Assembly (NCBI GenBank): GCA_905373345.1
Contig: CAJPSU010000043.1
Location: 1 to 6,270, forward strand
DNA from: Candidatus Saccharimonadota bacterium
GTDB lineage: Bacteria; Patescibacteriota; Saccharimonadia; Saccharimonadales; Saccharimonadaceae
DNA: 6,270 bases
Direction: 5' to 3'
Made by a program: the position numbers and the translations under genes. Position 1 is the stretch's first letter. Every line of letters begins with the position of its first letter. Shown piece after piece: positions 4,169 through 6,270 of this stretch. The notes beneath the pieces are model-generated. The model was not told the origin of the DNA and searched no databases. It saw only the letters and a list, made by a program, of their open reading frames with translations.

Positions 4169-6037
4169 ATGCCGACGAAGAAACCGAAGCGTACGACAAG
4201 CGTTTCAAATACTATTAGGCTCAGTTTGTTTTGGGCGATCGTTATTTTAGCGGCGCTGGCGATGTGGGCGTTCTTTTCGCCGCACCAGCCGCTGAAAGAC
4301 GTACCAATATCGCAGGTGATTAAAGATGCGAACGAAGGTAAATTGGCAAAGATTGAAGGTCGCGGCAACGATCTGAAAATTACTGTTAAAGATCAAGATA
4401 AGCCGACGCAAACTTCGTACATCAACGGCGGTGTCGGGACGCTGCTGCGCAACGATACGCTGAACGGCAAAGGTAGGGCGGTGATTTCTGATAGTGCGCC
4501 GAGCGACAATACTATGATGTGGAATATCTTGACGCTTGTAACGTCGGTGGTACTGATCGGGGTACTGTTTATGTTTATGATGCGCCAGGCGCAGGGGCAA
4601 AATAGTCAAGCGATGAGTTTCGGTAAGAGTAAGGCAAAGTTGTACGGACTTGATAAAGAACGCATCAAATTTGAAGACATTGCTGGTAATGATAATGCTA
4701 AGCAAGACCTAGAAGAGGTGGTGGACTTTTTGAAGCACCCGAAAAAATACCAAGGATTGGGGGCGAAAATCCCGAAAGGCGTGTTGCTGGTCGGTAATCC
4801 GGGTACGGGTAAAACAATGCTGGCGCGCGCGGTGGCGGGTGAAGCAAACGTGCCGTTTTTCAGTATTTCCGGGTCAGAATTTGTCGAAATGTTTGTGGGT
4901 GTCGGCGCGAGCCGCGTGCGCGATCTGTTCCAAAAGGCGAAAAAGAACGCGCCGGCGATTATTTTCATCGACGAGATTGATGCGGTAGGGCGTAAACGCG
5001 GTAGTGGCATGGGCGGCGGTCATGATGAGCGCGAGCAGACGTTGAATCAGATCCTCGTTGAGATGGATGGGTTTGATTCGGACACAAATGTGATTATTAT
5101 CGCAGCGACGAACCGCGCTGACGTGCTTGATCCCGCTCTGCTCCGCCCCGGACGCTTTGACCGCCACGTAACGATTAGTTTGCCGGAGCGCAAAGACCGC
5201 GAAGCGATTTTGAAAGTTCATTTCAAAAACAAACCGACGGACGATTCGGTTGATTTGGATAAATTAGCGGCAAAAACTGCTGGTTCAAGCGGTGCAGATT
5301 TAGCAAATATGGCGAACGAAGCGGCAATTATTGCAGCGCGGCGTGATTCGAAAGTGATTACGAATGATGACTTAACTGAGGCGTTTGAGAAGGTTGCAAT
5401 CGGTCCGGAGCGTAAAGCTAAGGTAATGAACGATCATGAAAAGGAGTTAACGGCATATCACGAAGCGGGGCATGCGATCGTTGGGCATGTGTTGCCGGAT
5501 AGCGATCCGGTGCACAAAATTACAATTATTCCGCGCGGCGGTACAGGCGGCGTGACGTGGTTTTTGCCGCCGGAAGACAAAAGCTATACAAGTGTGTACG
5601 AATACAAAGACATTCTAGCTCGTGCTATGGGCGGTCGTATCGCTGAGAAGCTGAAATATGGCGACGATGGTGTGACAACGGGTGCGGGCAGTGACCTGCG
5701 CAGTGCGACACAGATTGCGCGCGATATGATTATTGAGCAAGGCATGGGCAGCAAGCTCCGTAATCAAGTTTTCCATGAGGATAACGGCGGGTTGATGTTT
5801 GACAAGATGACGCGCGAACGTCCGTACAGCGACGCGACGGCGACCGAAATTGATAAGGAGGTCGAGGCGCTTATCACCGAGGCAGCGCGGCGTGCTGAGC
5901 TGGTAATATCGCATAATATGCCGATTCTCGAAAAATTGAAGGATGCGCTGCTCGAACATGAAACACTTGAAGAGGATGCGGCGTCGAAATATATGGCGAA
6001 AGCAGTGCTGCCGAAGGAGGCGGCGCTTCACAAGTAA
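4169..6037 (+). CDS. ftsH: ATP-dependent zinc metalloprotease FtsH
   Basis: A 622-residue membrane-anchored AAA+ protease that forms hexamers and degrades misfolded or regulated membrane and cytosolic proteins. Two membrane segments (about 19-36 and 117-138) flank an extracytoplasmic domain of about 80 residues. The AAA+ module has Walker A GNPGTGKT (209-216), the pore segment [10 protein letters not shown] (241-250), Walker B IIFIDEID (264-271), and the second region of homology [19 protein letters not shown] (314-332) with arginine fingers R326 and R329. The peptidase has HEAGH (431-435) and the third zinc ligand D509 in TTGAGSDL (503-510). All catalytic residues are present and the length is near the family norm. 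Walker A has Asn210 where Pro is usual. The ATG at 4169 was chosen because of its strong ribosome site; a GTG at 4124 would add 15 residues but overlaps the promoter. It lies between tilS and murJ, and murJ follows after 5 bases. Confidence 0.97.
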   Translation: MPTKKPKRTTSVSNTIRLSLFWAIVILAALAMWAFFSPHQPLKDVPISQVIKDANEGKLAKIEGRGNDLKITVKDQDKPTQTSYINGGVGTLLRNDTLNGKGRAVISDSAPSDNTMMWNILTLVTSVVLIGVLFMFMMRQAQGQNSQAMSFGKSKAKLYGLDKERIKFEDIAGNDNAKQDLEEVVDFLKHPKKYQGLGAKIPKGVLLVGNPGTGKTMLARAVAGEANVPFFSISGSEFVEMFVGVGASRVRDLFQKAKKNAPAIIFIDEIDAVGRKRGSGMGGGHDEREQTLNQILVEMDGFDSDTNVIIIAATNRADVLDPALLRPGRFDRHVTISLPERKDREAILKVHFKNKPTDDSVDLDKLAAKTAGSSGADLANMANEAAIIAARRDSKVITNDDLTEAFEKVAIGPERKAKVMNDHEKELTAYHEAGHAIVGHVLPDSDPVHKITIIPRGGTGGVTWFLPPEDKSYTSVYEYKDILARAMGGRIAEKLKYGDDGVTTGAGSDLRSATQIARDMIIEQGMGSKLRNQVFHEDNGGLMFDKMTRERPYSDATATEIDKEVEALITEAARRAELVISHNMPILEKLKDALLEHETLEEDAASKYMAKAVLPKEAALHK

Positions 6038-6042
6038 AAGCC

Positions 6043-6270
6043 ATGAGAGGGAAAGGTCGAGTCAGGTCGGTCGTCGCGCGCGCCAACAGCAAATTGTCGG
6101 TACAGTGGGCGGCTGCGCTATTGTCTGGCTCGACACTGCTTTCAAGCTTGCTTGGCATATATCGCGAGCGCTTGATCAACGGTATGTACTATGACACTTA
6201 TAAAGTAGGTGCCGACGCGTACGTAGCGGCGTTTACGATTCCCGATTTCATGTTCTTTATTTTAGTGTCG
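6043..6270 (+). CDS. murJ: MurJ/MviN-family lipid II flippase, N-terminal part
   Basis: The first 76 residues are visible; the gene runs off the right edge. MurJ is a MOP-superfamily membrane flippase that moves lipid II across the membrane for peptidoglycan synthesis. After a basic N-terminus (RGKGRVRS) comes a first hydrophobic segment (about 21-39) and LLGIYRERLI (38-47), equivalent to the family's conserved LG-x-x-R-[DE] motif. Next come a GADAYVAAFTIPDFMF stretch (57-72), matching the D-A-[FY]-x-x-A-F-x-[IL]-P motif, and the start of the second helix. It begins 5 bases after the ftsH stop, so it is almost certainly co-transcribed. AAGGAGG at 6014-6020 inside ftsH is 22 bases from the ATG, too far for a normal Shine-Dalgarno, so initiation probably relies on coupling to ftsH termination. 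Confidence 0.88.
   Translation, partial: MRGKGRVRSVVARANSKLSVQWAAALLSGSTLLSSLLGIYRERLINGMYYDTYKVGADAYVAAFTIPDFMFFILVS

Noticed and set aside
5943..6194. An 83-residue plus-strand frame spanning the ftsH-murJ junction
   Set aside because: It is out of frame with both real genes, highly basic and without motif; the murJ frame from 6043 carries the conserved MurJ residues.
1..6270. CRISPR arrays, insertion sequences, prophage genes, recoded TGA
   Set aside because: No regularly spaced repeats, transposase motifs or phage genes were seen, and the recognised proteins have their glycines encoded normally with TGA acting as stop.

Overview
The window looks like a chromosomal segment of a Candidate Phyla Radiation bacterium, most likely Candidatus Saccharibacteria (TM7). 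The case rests on the order tilS, ftsH, murJ, on a short TilS, on small AT-rich intergenic regions, on moderate GC judged by eye, and on genes that mostly lack a Shine-Dalgarno sequence. TGA reads as a normal stop (for example at 258-260), which argues against the SR1/Gracilibacteria code. The lineage call is inference from gene content; no database was searched.

Left block, minus strand (1-1034): a six-helix membrane protein of unknown function overlaps by 4 bases (ATGA) a downstream gene that runs off the left edge. The visible 87 residues of that gene form an ATP-cone nucleotide-binding domain. A good sigma70-type promoter at 1005-1034 drives the pair and places the membrane protein start at 977 rather than 1001.

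Central block (1035-3109): a divergent plus-strand promoter precedes a possible 46-residue protein (1125-1265) and a divergent Ham1/RdgB-family NTP pyrophosphatase (1296-1934) whose C-terminal base-recognition motifs are degenerate. A minus-strand tRNA with anticodon CAT, most likely elongator tRNA-Met, has encoded CCA, its own extended -10 promoter and an intrinsic terminator. Next comes a minus-strand 278-residue protein that I cannot assign; it has a faint resemblance to ADP-ribosyltransferase-type motifs. These central genes look more AT-rich than those to the right and may be an accessory insertion beside the tRNA.

Right block, plus strand (3159-6270): tilS (tRNA-Ile2 lysidine synthetase), then ftsH (membrane AAA+ zinc protease) under its own extended -10 promoter with an 8-bp inverted repeat just upstream, then the N-terminal part of murJ (lipid II flippase), which starts 5 bases after the ftsH stop. 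This is a housekeeping cluster for decoding fidelity, membrane protein quality control and cell-wall synthesis.

One theme runs through the window: several -10 elements end 6 or 7 bases before a start codon, which suggests leaderless mRNAs. No CRISPR array, insertion sequence, rRNA or phage gene is visible.
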